Assembly (NCBI GenBank): GCA_947561585.1
Contig: CANNZV010001630.1
Location: 1 to 64,000 of the forward strand
Direction of reading: 5' to 3'
Source of the DNA: Caprella mutica
Taxonomy: Eukaryota > Arthropoda > Malacostraca > Amphipoda > Caprellidae
DNA: 64,000 nucleotides
The translations under genes were made by a program, and so were the position numbers. Below the pieces are notes generated by a model. That model worked only from the letters and a program-made list of their open reading frames with translations. It did no database searches and was not told where the DNA came from. This document shows positions 8,911 to 17,780 of the stretch, one piece after another (positions within the stretch are counted from its first letter, which is position 1; every line of letters begins with the position of its first letter).

Positions 8911-10494
8911 ATGGTTGGTGTAAAGCCTGATGAAATATCTGCGATACTTAAGCAGCAACTCTCTGGATTCAGTACAACTACGGAGTTGGAAGAAGTAGGA
9001 ACTGTACTACAAGTGGGTGATGGTATTGCCCGTGTTTATGGTTTATTAAAAGCTCAAGCAGGAGAATTGGTTGATTTCGAAACGGGCGTTCAAGCCATCG
9101 TTTTGAACTTGGAGGAAGATAATGTAGGAGTTGTATTGCTTGGTTCTGGAGAAGGTATCAAAGAAGGATCAAAAGTTCGTCGTACAGGTCGTATTGCTTC
9201 TATCGAAGTAGGCGAAGAATTTGTAGGACGTGTAGTAAATCCTCTTGGTCAGCCTATCGATGGTAAAGGTGCTATCGGAGGAAAAAAATATGAAATGCCT
9301 TTGGAGCGTAAAGCACCAGGTGTAATATATAGAGAGCCTGTAGCAGAGCCTTTACAAACAGGAGTAAAAGCAATTGATGCAATGATTCCTATTGGTAGAG
9401 GACAGCGGGAGTTGATTATTGGTGACCGTCAAACTGGTAAAACGGCGATTGCGATTGATACGATTATCAATCAAAAAGAGTTTTATGACAGAGGCGAACC
9501 TGTATTCTGTATTTATGTAGCATCAGGCCAAAAATCTTCTACGGTAGCACAAGTTGCTAAAGCATTGGAAGAAAATGGCGCAATGGCATACACTGTTATT
9601 GTATCATCATCTGCTGCTGATCCAGCACCATTACAGTTTTACGCACCATTTGCGGGAGCGGCTATCGGGGAGTTTTTCCGTGATACAGGTCGTCCAGCAT
9701 TGATCGTTTATGATGATTTGTCAAAGCAAGCAGTAGCATACCGTGAGGTATCTTTATTGTTGCGTCGTCCTCCAGGACGTGAGGCATATCCTGGTGATGT
9801 ATTCTACTTACACTCTCGTTTATTGGAGCGTGCTGCGAAAATCATCAACGATGATAAAATCGCAAACGACATGAACGACCTTCCTGATTCTTTGAAAAAA
9901 GCAGGTTTGGTAAAAGGTGGAGGTTCTTTGACGGCATTGCCGATTATCGAAACGCAAGCGGGTGACGTATCTGCCTATATTCCAACCAACGTAATTTCTA
10001 TTACAGATGGTCAAATATTTTTGGAATCTAACTTATTTAATGCTGGTGTTCGTCCTGCCATTAACGTAGGTATCTCGGTATCACGTGTAGGAGGAAACGC
10101 TCAGATTAAGTCGATGAAAAAAGTATCGGGTACCTTGAAACTAGATCAAGCTCAATACCGTGAATTGGAGGCTTTCTCTAAGTTCGGTTCTGACCTAGAT
10201 GCTGCAACAACTGCTGTACTAGAAAAAGGTAAGCGTAATGTGGAAATTTTGAAGCAAGCACAATACTCTCCTGTTTCTGTAGAAAAGCAAGTAGCAATGA
10301 TTTACCTAGGTACAAAAGGTTTGTTGCGAGATGTGCCAGTAGAAAAAGTAGGAGATTTTGAAGAAAACTTCTTGACGACATTGGAGCAAAAAGCGCCTAA
10401 TGTATTGGCTACATTCAAAGCAGGAAAATTAGACAAAGAAGCAACGGCAATGGTTGAAAAAATCGCTGCTGAAATTGCTAAACAATATAAATAG
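8911..10494 (+). CDS. atpA: ATP synthase F1 subunit alpha
   Basis: This 527-residue protein is the non-catalytic nucleotide-binding subunit of the F1 hexamer. It shows the N-terminal beta-barrel, the Walker A loop [10 protein letters not shown], the conserved [23 protein letters not shown] stretch (shared with subunit beta), and the ISVSRVGG motif that places the arginine finger region. Length is typical. The partner genes for beta and epsilon (atpD, atpC) are absent here, consistent with the split F1 gene sets found in many Bacteroidota. Confidence 0.97.
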   Translation: MVGVKPDEISAILKQQLSGFSTTTELEEVGTVLQVGDGIARVYGLLKAQAGELVDFETGVQAIVLNLEEDNVGVVLLGSGEGIKEGSKVRRTGRIASIEVGEEFVGRVVNPLGQPIDGKGAIGGKKYEMPLERKAPGVIYREPVAEPLQTGVKAIDAMIPIGRGQRELIIGDRQTGKTAIAIDTIINQKEFYDRGEPVFCIYVASGQKSSTVAQVAKALEENGAMAYTVIVSSSAADPAPLQFYAPFAGAAIGEFFRDTGRPALIVYDDLSKQAVAYREVSLLLRRPPGREAYPGDVFYLHSRLLERAAKIINDDKIANDMNDLPDSLKKAGLVKGGGSLTALPIIETQAGDVSAYIPTNVISITDGQIFLESNLFNAGVRPAINVGISVSRVGGNAQIKSMKKVSGTLKLDQAQYRELEAFSKFGSDLDAATTAVLEKGKRNVEILKQAQYSPVSVEKQVAMIYLGTKGLLRDVPVEKVGDFEENFLTTLEQKAPNVLATFKAGKLDKEATAMVEKIAAEIAKQYK

Positions 10495-10658
10495 ACCAGC
10501 GAAGCTGGTGTATCTACGTGTTCACGTATCTACGTGTTCACGTTTGCTAGGCATGTAAGTTTATTATCATTAAATAAAAACGTGTATTAAATGTACATAA
10601 CGTTGCAGCGTCATATTTGAACGTGAATACGTAGATACATAAACACGTGAACACGTTT
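10495..10658 (+). repeat. Compound palindromic repeat in the atpA-atpG junction
   Basis: Right after the atpA stop comes a perfect ACCAGC-GAA-GCTGGT hairpin (10495-10509). It is followed by two exact tandem copies of GTATCTACGTGTTCAC (10510-10525 and 10526-10541). About 90 bases further on, inverted versions of the same units (CGTGAATACGTAGATAC, ACGTGAACACGT) occupy 10621-10658. The whole spacer can fold back on itself. It shares its units with the atpF-atpH spacer at 8190-8261. Confidence 0.65.
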
Positions 10659-10662
10659 ACAA

Positions 10663-11556
10663 ATGGGTGCAAACTTAAAAGAAGTAAGAGAACGGATTAA
10701 GTCCGTAAAATCAACTCAGCAGATTACGAAAGCCATGAAAATGGTTTCCGCTGCAAAATTACGTCGAGCGCAAATGGCTATTGTCCAAATGCGTCCGTAT
10801 GCAGATAAATTGAATGCTATGTTGGTCAATATACTTTCTAACTTGGATGGAGATACTTCATCTTCTTTTGGAGTAGAGCGTGAAGTGAAAAATCCTGTTG
10901 TAGTTATAGTAACTTCTAATAGAGGATTGTGTGGAGCGTTCAATACCAATGTCATCAAAGGAGCTGTTGCCAAAATAGAAGAATCTTTCTCGGAACACCG
11001 AAAAGCAGGCAATCTAACGATTGTATGCGTTGGTAAAAAAGGATATGATTACTTCAAAAAACGTTATCAAGATTGTACTATCGTTGATGATTATGTGAAT
11101 TTATTCAGCGATTTGACTTTTGATAATACAGCAAAAGTTTCTCAAATGTTGATGGATGGTTTCAAAAATGAATCTTACGACGCTATTTTTGTGTCTTACG
11201 GACGATTTAAAAATGCAGGGATGCAGTTTCCAGAGGTTACTCAATTTTTGCCAGTCCAGAAGTTGGAGAAAAAAGAAGGAGAGAAAGGCCGTAAAGCAGA
11301 TTATATTTTTGAACCTAGCAAAGAAGCATTATTGGAACACTTGATTCCAAGTATTCTTCAAACACAATTTCAAAAATACTGCTTAGACACACATGCATCT
11401 GAACATGGTGCTCGTATGACTGCAATGGACAAGGCAACCGAAAATGCGGAAGATTTGGTGAAAGATTTGAAAATTTCTTACAACAAAGCTCGTCAAGAAG
11501 CCATTACGAGAGAGTTGTCGGAGATTGTTGGTGGAGCAGCAGCACTCGAAGGATAA
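10663..11556 (+). CDS. atpG: ATP synthase F1 subunit gamma
   Basis: This 297-residue protein is the central rotor shaft. It begins with the conserved MGANLKEVRERIKSVKSTQQ and ITKAMKMVSAAKLRRAQ, and ends with the matching C-terminal helix EHGARMTAMDKATENAEDL...ITRELSEIVGGAAAL, which forms the antiparallel coiled coil. TSNRGLCGAFN is the third family motif. It is the last gene of the local cluster and is followed by a dispersed repeat (11564) and a strong two-way terminator (11615-11650). Confidence 0.96.
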   Translation: MGANLKEVRERIKSVKSTQQITKAMKMVSAAKLRRAQMAIVQMRPYADKLNAMLVNILSNLDGDTSSSFGVEREVKNPVVVIVTSNRGLCGAFNTNVIKGAVAKIEESFSEHRKAGNLTIVCVGKKGYDYFKKRYQDCTIVDDYVNLFSDLTFDNTAKVSQMLMDGFKNESYDAIFVSYGRFKNAGMQFPEVTQFLPVQKLEKKEGEKGRKADYIFEPSKEALLEHLIPSILQTQFQKYCLDTHASEHGARMTAMDKATENAEDLVKDLKISYNKARQEAITRELSEIVGGAAALEG

Positions 11557-11563
11557 TAGTGAC

Positions 11564-11598
11564 GCAAGCTTCCCGCCTGCCTCGGGCTGGTAGCTTGC
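11564..11598 (+). repeat. Dispersed 35-base palindrome, copy 1 (after atpG)
   Basis: A 35-base unit with pairing ends (GCAAGCT...AGCTTGC) starts seven bases after the atpG stop. A second copy at 58971-59005, just after the giant adhesin gene, matches at 29 of 35 positions with no gaps. Both sit in the same position relative to a stop codon. Confidence 0.65.
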
Positions 11599-11614
11599 GA
11601 ATAAAATATAAAAT

Positions 11615-11650
11615 AAAAAAAGCTCTGTGGAAATTTCCACAGAGCTTTTT
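11615..11650. terminator. Bidirectional intrinsic terminator
   Basis: A perfect 36-base palindrome with GCTCTGTGGAAA/TTTCCACAGAGC arms, preceded by six A and followed by six T. It separates plus-strand atpG from the convergent minus-strand gene ending at 11667, and should stop both transcripts. Confidence 0.9.
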
Positions 11651-11666
11651 TGTTTGCTAAAAATGT

Positions 11667-12461
11667 TTATCGCTTTATTTTCTTCAAAAGTTCTTTCGCT
11701 TTATCGGCATAGAAGCCAGATTCATTTTTTTTTATCAACTCATCCAAAAGTCCAACAGCCTCGGTCGTTTTAGATGTTTTTATTTTTGAAAGGACGAGAT
11801 ACCAAGTTGCATCCTCAAAATATCGTTCCTCATTTATGCGGACAGTCGTCAACAAATCATCTGCTTTCTGATACAAACCAGACTCTAGGCTTGCTATTCC
11901 TGTATATAAAATGACTTCTGCATTTTCAGGAGAACGTTCGAGATAAGCTTCAAATTGAGGAATACTCGCTTCATAACGCTTTTCTTTGAAATTGTTTAAA
12001 GCATTTTTCAAATCAGCGTCTTTGTTGGCAGCTTCATTTATTGGCCCTCGACCCGTAGGATTAATAAAAAAATTGTCAATATTACTATAATCATTGGCAA
12101 GACTAACATTCTGATTGTTGTTTTGATACAAGAAAACAGAAAGTGGAATGGCTAAAATCATAATAGCAGCAGCTATTCGATTGAATATCAAACGATTATT
12201 GCGTGGTTCAAGCGTACGAACAATGGCTTGTGGCTCTTGTTCTTTTTTGCTTTCAAGTTCGGATTTAAAACGATTTAGAAAAGTAACATCATCTTCGTTC
12301 ATTTCCATTGCGGCAAACCCATCAACTGCGTTGTTACACAGTTCACAATCCAAAAGATGATTTTCCACACGAAAACGCTCCTCTGGGTTTATCTCATTAT
12401 TCAGGTAACGTTCTATCTGTTCCTGTGAGATACAATTGATTGGGTTAAATAAGTGTTTCAT
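11667..12461 (-). CDS. Putative anti-sigma factor with zinc-finger N-terminus and TPR C-terminus
   Basis: This 264-residue protein starts with a short helical domain containing HLLDCELC (H-x3-C-x2-C), the zinc-binding pattern of ZAS-type anti-sigma factors. A single membrane helix follows (about 95-113, AAAIMILAIPLSVFLY), then an extracytoplasmic region with TPR-like helix pairs (about 150-264). It lies 9 bases downstream of an ECF sigma gene, the standard arrangement for a sigma and its membrane-bound inhibitor. In the likely model, the cytoplasmic zinc domain holds the sigma and the TPR part senses or binds an envelope partner. Context plus motif make this fairly safe; the signal is unknown. 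Confidence 0.75.
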   Translation of the reverse strand: MKHLFNPINCISQEQIERYLNNEINPEERFRVENHLLDCELCNNAVDGFAAMEMNEDDVTFLNRFKSELESKKEQEPQAIVRTLEPRNNRLIFNRIAAAIMILAIPLSVFLYQNNNQNVSLANDYSNIDNFFINPTGRGPINEAANKDADLKNALNNFKEKRYEASIPQFEAYLERSPENAEVILYTGIASLESGLYQKADDLLTTVRINEERYFEDATWYLVLSKIKTSKTTEAVGLLDELIKKNESGFYADKAKELLKKIKR

Positions 12462-12470
12462 AAAACAGCA

Positions 12471-12980
12471 TTATTTAATTTTGGTTTCTAATAATATACG
12501 TAGGTTTCGTTTCCCGTTTTGGAGATTGCTTTTCACTTGACTGAGTGTGTAATTAGTGGTTTCGACGATTTCTTTGTAACTCTTATTTTCAAAGTAAAAC
12601 AAAGAAACACATTCTTTCTGGTCGGGAGTTAATTGGTTAACAGCATCCCGAACAAGGTCCTCTTTATCAGGAGCTTCAGTATCAAGACGCAGGAGTCCAT
12701 CATTTTCCACAAAATTTTCACTATTTTTTTCAAAATTCGTGAAATTTTCTTTGTTGACAGATTCCGTCTTCATTTTTCGAAGCTTCGAAATACACTCATT
12801 TCGGGTAACCGTAAATAGGAAAGTATTAAAATTTGTGATTTCTTTTGTAGGAATGATTTTGAGCAGTTTAACAAAAATATGAGAAACCATATCTTGACTT
12901 TCTGCTCGATCTTTGAAGTATTTGAGAGAAGTACCATAAACAAGATGTGCATATCGCGTGTAGAGTTCCGCAATATACAT
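12471..12980 (-). CDS. ECF-family RNA polymerase sigma factor
   Basis: The 169-residue product has sigma region 2 (LYTRYAHLVYGTSLKYFKDRAESQDMVSHIFVKLL, with the FNTFLFTVTRN motif) and region 4 (LTPDQKECVSLFYFENKSYKEIVETTNYTLSQVKSNLQNGK, the helix-turn-helix for the -35 element). The listed start is the first ATG, but the frame stays open upstream to 13070. The upstream codons read SYSDSELIENYQHTKEE, which looks like the usual ECF N-terminus, yet no ATG, GTG or TTG precedes them. The protein may start at a rare codon or the 5' end may hold an indel. It is followed immediately by its putative anti-sigma gene. Confidence 0.88.
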   Translation of the reverse strand: MYIAELYTRYAHLVYGTSLKYFKDRAESQDMVSHIFVKLLKIIPTKEITNFNTFLFTVTRNECISKLRKMKTESVNKENFTNFEKNSENFVENDGLLRLDTEAPDKEDLVRDAVNQLTPDQKECVSLFYFENKSYKEIVETTNYTLSQVKSNLQNGKRNLRILLETKIK

Positions 12981-13103
12981 TTCCTCCTTCGTGTGTTGAT
13001 AGTTTTCTATCAGTTCGCTATCTGAATAAGATTTAAGCTTGTGTTTGATATTCTCTGTATTTGTAAACCTCTAATATACAGTATAAAATAAGTTTACTTT
13101 ATA

Positions 13104-13916
13104 TTAATTCAATAACTTTTTTATTTGATTATACTTACTCGTATTTCTTTCTTTTCCTCTACAGCCCATTTCTTGAGCTTTTGATTTTATGTTTTCTACT
13201 CTATTTTCAGGATTAGGATGTGTGCTTATAAAAGCAGGAGTTTTGCTACCTCCTTGTTTTTGAATCTTTTCAAAAAAACCTGCTGCACCTGCTGCATTAT
13301 ATCCTGTACCACAAAGGTAATGAACAGAATTGTTATCTGATTCTGTTTCGTGTCCTCGACTAAATTTCAAATTAATCAAACCTATTGCAATTTGTTCCAT
13401 TGTACCAGGATCTGCTTTGCCCGTAGCAACAGAAAGTAAGGTTTGGACGCCATATACTTTAGTCATTTGACGAGTGGAGTGGCGCAAGTCTGCATGAGCA
13501 ATTTCGTGTCCCATTACTCCTGCCAACTGATCTTCGGAGTCCAAATATTTGATGAGACCTGTATATACATAAATATATCCGCCAGGCGTACAAAAGGCGT
13601 TTAAGGTCTCGATATCGTCAATGATTTTGACTTGCCAGACAAAATCATCCTTATGCTTGACTCTACCAGAATCCAAAATCTTTTTAGTAATCCCTCTAAT
13701 ATAGCGATATACTTCTTCATTGCCTTGCTCTCGCAGTATTGGAAACTGTTTGGTATCGCTTTCTATTTGTTTACTCACTTGTTTTCCAAGTGCAATATCG
13801 TCGCTCAATGGAAATAAATTGAAATTACCCAATCCTCCTTTACCTTTACAAGCAGAAAGAGAGCATATAATTATTGATAGGGAGATGAAATAAAATACTT
13901 TTTTTACTAAAAACAT
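13104..13916 (-). CDS. M48-family metalloprotease lipoprotein
   Basis: This 270-residue protein opens with a lipoprotein signal ending in the lipobox LSAC, so it should be anchored in the envelope. The M48 signature GVMGHEIAHADLRHSTRQM holds the HExxH zinc site, and GHETESDNNSVHYLCGTGYN carries the third ligand glutamate and following aspartate. The size fits the single-domain periplasmic M48 proteases of the LoiP/BepA type, which act on outer-membrane proteins. It is monocistronic; an 18-base palindrome lies about 30 bases upstream of its start. Confidence 0.88.
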   Translation of the reverse strand: MFLVKKVFYFISLSIIICSLSACKGKGGLGNFNLFPLSDDIALGKQVSKQIESDTKQFPILREQGNEEVYRYIRGITKKILDSGRVKHKDDFVWQVKIIDDIETLNAFCTPGGYIYVYTGLIKYLDSEDQLAGVMGHEIAHADLRHSTRQMTKVYGVQTLLSVATGKADPGTMEQIAIGLINLKFSRGHETESDNNSVHYLCGTGYNAAGAAGFFEKIQKQGGSKTPAFISTHPNPENRVENIKSKAQEMGCRGKERNTSKYNQIKKLLN

Positions 13917-13945
13917 AAACGGTTTAGTTTTATTTAAAAGGGAGA

Positions 13946-13963
13946 TTTAGGTTTGAACCTAAA
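13946..13963. promoter_or_regulatory. Palindrome upstream of the M48 gene, candidate operator
   Basis: TTTAGGTTTGAACCTAAA is symmetric apart from the central two bases. A close match (15 of 18) lies at 63477-63494 between ileS and carB. It may be a binding site of a dimeric regulator; the evidence is sequence symmetry and the second copy only. Confidence 0.3.
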
Positions 13964-14023
13964 CAGTCTTTTGACTTGGGATAGTGTCAGAAAAGTTAAA
14001 CTTAATGATTTTTTAAGAAAAAA

Positions 14024-14533
14024 TCATCTTCTTTGCTGTGTATCTTCAATGGTCAAAGCGATGCTTTTTACTCCTGGCAATGCGTTGATTCGCATAAATT
14101 GTTCGACCGTAAAACGGTATGAACCTGCTTGATTAAAAAATGCTCCAGTTTGTAAAGGAATTCGAAGGCTACACCATTCGCTAGAGCAATCGCCGTTCCA
14201 TTTTCCTGTTTTATCAGCCAATTCCAATGAAAGTTGCTCTTTCAAACGTTGCCCTTTGGGGAATTTAGTATGTACAAGGGTATATAAATTTTGTTTGGAG
14301 TATTGTGTAGAGTGTTCCAAATCCAAAAATATATTATAAATCGCAGAAGTATCTGCAATTTCTACATCAAAATGAAGGCTATCTGAATGTGTCCATTCTT
14401 GATTATCTAGACTATATTTTTTTTCAAAAATAGAGCTTGTATTATCACAACCAATAAAAAACGCCAAAGCGATTATGTTCAATATTGAAAACATAATCGC
14501 TTTGAAAATAGAAATATTTTTTAAACTAGCCAT
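14024..14533 (-). CDS. gldH: Gliding motility lipoprotein GldH
   Basis: This 169-residue lipoprotein has a signal sequence ending at FFIGC and the GldH layout: HFDVEIADTSAIYNIFLDLEHS, then TKFPKGQRLKEQLSLELADKTGKWNGDC, and near the end YRFTVEQFMRINALPGVKSI. GldH is one of the envelope lipoproteins required for Bacteroidota gliding and for type IX secretion. Its presence fits the two T9SS-type cargo proteins in this window. It overlaps dnaJ by one base (TAATG), so it is translationally coupled to it and likely part of the grpE-dnaJ-gldH transcript. Confidence 0.88.
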   Translation of the reverse strand: MASLKNISIFKAIMFSILNIIALAFFIGCDNTSSIFEKKYSLDNQEWTHSDSLHFDVEIADTSAIYNIFLDLEHSTQYSKQNLYTLVHTKFPKGQRLKEQLSLELADKTGKWNGDCSSEWCSLRIPLQTGAFFNQAGSYRFTVEQFMRINALPGVKSIALTIEDTQQRR

Positions 14534-15711
14534 TAGCTAAAATAGTCTTTCATTCGGTCAAAAAAACCTTTTTCTGACTTGCCCGGTTCTGGATTGAAAT
14601 TAGGTTTATCTCGCAGACTTTCCAAAATTTTACGTTCTTCATCCGTCACTTTCTTGGGAGTCCAGATATTGATATGAATCAACTGGTCGCCTGTGCCATA
14701 AGCTTGTACCGAAGGCAAGCCTTTACCTTTCAGTCGGAACATCTTGCCCGCTTGTGTTCCTGGTGGAATCTTGACTTTTACTCTACCTTCTATCGTAGGA
14801 ACTTCTATTGCTGTTCCGAGCGCAGCATCGGCAAAATTGATATATAGTTCATAAATCAAATTGGAGCCATCTCTTTGAAGACTTGGATGTTCTTTCTCTT
14901 CAATATTAATTAAAAGATCGCCTGCTGGGCCGCCTTTTGCTCCTGCATTACCTTTGCCTCGCATAGACAATTGCATCCCTTCTCCTACTCCTGCAGGAAT
15001 TTCAATCTCTATCGTTTCTTCTTTGTAGTTGCGCCCTTCACCTTTACAAGTCGAACAAGTTGCGGTAATCATTTGCCCGCTACCTTTACAAGTAGGGCAA
15101 GCAGCAGTTGTTTGCATCTGTCCAAGAAAAGTGCTTTTGACTTGGCGTACATAGCCTGAGCCACGACAAGTCGAACAATTGGTAACAGAGTTGCTGTCTT
15201 TTGCGCCACTACCGTTACAAGTCGAACAAGCGTTTTGTTTCTTTACTTTTATCTTTTTGGTAACGCCTTTTGCGATTTCTGCAAGGGTTAGTCCAACTTT
15301 TATCCGAAGATTGCTTCCTCTTTGTCCTCTTGGTCTACGGCCACGACCACCTCGTCCGCCGCCGCCGCCAAAAAAGGAATCAAATCCGCCGCCACCGCCG
15401 CCATCGCCAAAAATATCTCCAAATTGAGCAAAAATATCTTCCATTGTCATACCGCCACCACCGCCAAATCCGCCGCCAGCATTGCCGCCTACTCCTGCAT
15501 GACCAAAACGATCATAACGAGCTCTTTTTTGCGGATCTTTCAAAACTTCATAAGCTTCGGCAGCTTCTTTAAATTTTTCTTCGGCAGCTTTATCGTCAGG
15601 ATTACGATCGGGGTGATACTTCATCGCAATTTTCCGATAAGCTTTCTTTATTGCATTATCTTCTGCATTTTTTGCAATACCCAATATTTCGTAATAATCT
15701 CTTTTTGCCAT
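14533..15711 (-). CDS. dnaJ: Chaperone DnaJ
   Basis: This Hsp40 co-chaperone stimulates DnaK ATP hydrolysis. It has the J-domain with the HPD motif ([20 protein letters not shown]), a long glycine-rich linker ([11 protein letters not shown]...GGRGGRGRR), four CxxCxGxG zinc-finger repeats ([32 protein letters not shown]) and the C-terminal substrate-binding domains. The start is placed at [10 protein letters not shown] as in the family; an ATG four codons upstream (15723) is also possible. It lies downstream of grpE and is coupled to gldH. DnaK is not in this window. Confidence 0.96.
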   Translation of the reverse strand: MAKRDYYEILGIAKNAEDNAIKKAYRKIAMKYHPDRNPDDKAAEEKFKEAAEAYEVLKDPQKRARYDRFGHAGVGGNAGGGFGGGGGMTMEDIFAQFGDIFGDGGGGGGFDSFFGGGGGRGGRGRRPRGQRGSNLRIKVGLTLAEIAKGVTKKIKVKKQNACSTCNGSGAKDSNSVTNCSTCRGSGYVRQVKSTFLGQMQTTAACPTCKGSGQMITATCSTCKGEGRNYKEETIEIEIPAGVGEGMQLSMRGKGNAGAKGGPAGDLLINIEEKEHPSLQRDGSNLIYELYINFADAALGTAIEVPTIEGRVKVKIPPGTQAGKMFRLKGKGLPSVQAYGTGDQLIHINIWTPKKVTDEERKILESLRDKPNFNPEPGKSEKGFFDRMKDYFS

Positions 15712-15784
15712 TTTATTTTCCATTGTTCACTAGAATTTATAAATAGATAAAAGCCTAATGATTATTTGTCTGTTCCTTATTTAA

Positions 15785-16402
15785 TTATTTTCCTACGACT
15801 ACCTTTGCGTATCGGATGATTTTCTCGTTCAAGAAATATCCTTTCTCTATCGTATCAATAATTTTACCTTTCATATCTTCAGTCGGCGCAGGAATTTCTG
15901 TCAAAGCTTCATGGAATTCAGGATCAAATACTTCTCCATTGGACTCCATTTCTTTTAGTCCTTTTTGGCCCAAAATAGTATTGAGTTTGTTGTAAACCAA
16001 TGCAACACCTTCTGTAAAAACTTCAGTAGTCGATTCGTCGTCAGCAATTTTCTTTGCTCTGTCAAAATCGTCTAAAATTGGCAAAATAGCTGTCATTGTG
16101 TCTTTTGCAGCAACACTCATGAATTCAAATTGCTCTTTTTGCTTGCGCTTTTTGAAGTTTTCGAAGTCTGCCAACATACGCATATACTTATCTTTTAGTT
16201 CATCGTATTGCTGTTGCAACTCATTGGACTCGTCCTTTTCAACACCTTCTTCAACTTCATTGCTAGCCTCTTGTTCTTCAGCTACCATTGTATCTTCGTT
16301 GGTTTCAACTACTTGATCGCTGTTTTCTTGTGTTTTGGCTTCTTCTGAATTTGTCTTTTGTTTCTTTTTGCTCATTATATCTTTCATTTTTTGAAACATC
16401 AA
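15785..16402 (-). CDS. grpE: Nucleotide exchange factor GrpE
   Basis: This 205-residue protein releases ADP from DnaK. The N-terminal third is a low-complexity acidic segment (about 15-60) and the middle is the long dimerising helix (ELKDKYMRMLADFENFKKRKQKEQ). The C-terminal beta domain ends with GYFLNEKIIRYAKVVVGK, the family's closing signature. MSKKKQK, nine codons downstream of the listed ATG, is an equally plausible start. It is the first gene of grpE-dnaJ-gldH on the minus strand. Confidence 0.95.
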   Translation of the reverse strand: MMFQKMKDIMSKKKQKTNSEEAKTQENSDQVVETNEDTMVAEEQEASNEVEEGVEKDESNELQQQYDELKDKYMRMLADFENFKKRKQKEQFEFMSVAAKDTMTAILPILDDFDRAKKIADDESTTEVFTEGVALVYNKLNTILGQKGLKEMESNGEVFDPEFHEALTEIPAPTEDMKGKIIDTIEKGYFLNEKIIRYAKVVVGK

Positions 16403-16650
16403 CTTAAATTTTGAAACTTGTTTTATGCATATAAACCTCTAGAATAAGTCATCATTTACTATGCCATGCCGTAAAATAAGTCATTTTGTCAGTTCGTTTT
16501 AGAAAAACGAAGGACAAAGATACGATAAGTTTGGTATATATTCGTTTCTATAAAAGCAAACTTGTTCATTTGATGGATGTCGTACGGACAATAATGTTTG
16601 TTGCAGAATATCTGATTTTCTGTATTATTAAATGGTTAAAAAAAAGAAAG

Positions 16651-17538
16651 ATGTATATGAAATGGATTGCCTTAATTGTGAGTGTTTTATTTGGATTTCT
16701 CGCCTGTTCTCTTGTCGAGAACCCCAAAAAGCGAGAAGGAGGACAAAAGGAGAATGGAAAAAATCAAATTGCCAATATTTCAATAGAGAAAAAACAAAAG
16801 ACGGGCAAAAAAATAATAGATCGTTTTGAGCCACCAATAGGTTATAAGAGAGTAGAAACAGAGGAGACTTCATTTGCACATTACTTACAAAATCTCCCAT
16901 TGAAAGCAGCGGGTTCCAAAGTTTACCATTACGATGGAAATCCCAAAGGACTTCAATCGATGCATGCTGCGGTAATAGATTTAGATGTAGGAAAGAGAGA
17001 TTTGCAACAATGTGCGGATGCTATCATGCGATTGCGTGCAGAACATTTGTATGCTCAAAAGGATTTTGATGAAATTCAGTTCAATTTTACGAATGGTTTT
17101 GAAGCCAACTATAGCAAATGGCGCAAAGGCTATCGAATAAAAGTCAAGGGCAATAAAGTGACTTGGATTGGAGGAGGAACAGCTTCTGATTCTTATGCTA
17201 GTTTTAGAAAATACTTGATTCAAGTGTTCTCTTATGCAGGAACACTTTCTTTAGAAAAAGAACTCGATTCCATCAGTGTCGCAGACCTCGAAATCGGAGA
17301 TGTTTTTATACAAGGAGGCAGTCCTGGTCATGCGATTATTGTGGTCGATATGGCAATGAATAAGACCAATAATAAAAAAGCTTTTTTGTTGGCGCAAAGC
17401 TATATGCCCGCTCAAGATATTCATATTTTGAAGAATTTGGAAAATAAGGATTTTAGCCCTTGGTATACGTCTGATTTTGGAGAAACCTTGGAAACACCAG
17501 AATGGACTTTTTCTAAAAATGACTTGAAACGATTCTAA
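16651..17538 (+). CDS. DUF4846-family lipoprotein
   Basis: The start at 16651 (MYMKWIALIVSVLFGFLAC) gives a proper lipoprotein signal. The frame is open further upstream to a GTG at about 16486, but that would bury the signal. The mature part carries the DUF4846 hallmarks: FEPPIGYKRV, YLQNLPLKAAGSKV, and HAAVIDLDVGKRDLQQCADAIMRLRAE, then GDVFIQGGSPGHAIIVVDMA near the C-terminus, which resembles an NlpC/amidase-like fold with the SPGHA segment at the putative active site. Biochemical role unknown. Its 3' end overlaps one arm of a 25-base direct repeat (17531-17555). Confidence 0.8.
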   Translation: MYMKWIALIVSVLFGFLACSLVENPKKREGGQKENGKNQIANISIEKKQKTGKKIIDRFEPPIGYKRVETEETSFAHYLQNLPLKAAGSKVYHYDGNPKGLQSMHAAVIDLDVGKRDLQQCADAIMRLRAEHLYAQKDFDEIQFNFTNGFEANYSKWRKGYRIKVKGNKVTWIGGGTASDSYASFRKYLIQVFSYAGTLSLEKELDSISVADLEIGDVFIQGGSPGHAIIVVDMAMNKTNNKKAFLLAQSYMPAQDIHILKNLENKDFSPWYTSDFGETLETPEWTFSKNDLKRF

Positions 17539-17780
17539 ATCACTCGTTTCAATCGCATAAAATGCAATTGTTGTTTATTTGTTTAACTGTTTATTCGTTT
17601 ACTAGACTCCTAACGAAAGCTCTTTTATGAATTACAGACCGTTTTTGAGTCTAGAAATATTTATCTGCTAAAGGATTTCCTGCCGCAGGCATGGCATGAA
17701 ACAATTTTAAACAAATAAACATTGTAAACAGGCGGGTAGGTTTTGCCATGGAATGGATTCTAAATCACTTGTTTCAGTCG
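17531..17780. mobile_element. MITE-like insertion: direct repeats enclosing nested inverted repeats
   Basis: A 25-base sequence beginning GATTCTAAATCACT occurs at 17531-17555 and again at 17756-17780 (23 of 25 equal). Between them lies a perfect 15-bp inverted repeat, TGTTTATTTGTTTAA (17572-17586) with TTAAACAAATAAACA (17707-17721), and inside that a perfect 8-bp one, CTAGACTC (17602-17609) with GAGTCTAG (17647-17654). There is no coding frame. Each direct repeat covers the stop codon of one of two convergent genes, as if those ends once overlapped and were separated by a duplication-generating insertion. Mobility is inferred, not shown. Confidence 0.45.

Noticed and set aside
10510..10658. 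Tandem 16-mers as a CRISPR-like array
   Set aside because: The units are adjacent without spacers, mixed with inverted copies, and no cas genes are nearby.
15179..15750. Plus-strand frames rich in proline/histidine/alanine opposite dnaJ
   Set aside because: They are the reverse of the glycine-rich linker and J-domain codons of dnaJ.
16486..16650. Upstream start of the DUF4846 gene at 16486
   Set aside because: The extra 55 residues precede a clear lipoprotein signal and show no homologous features.
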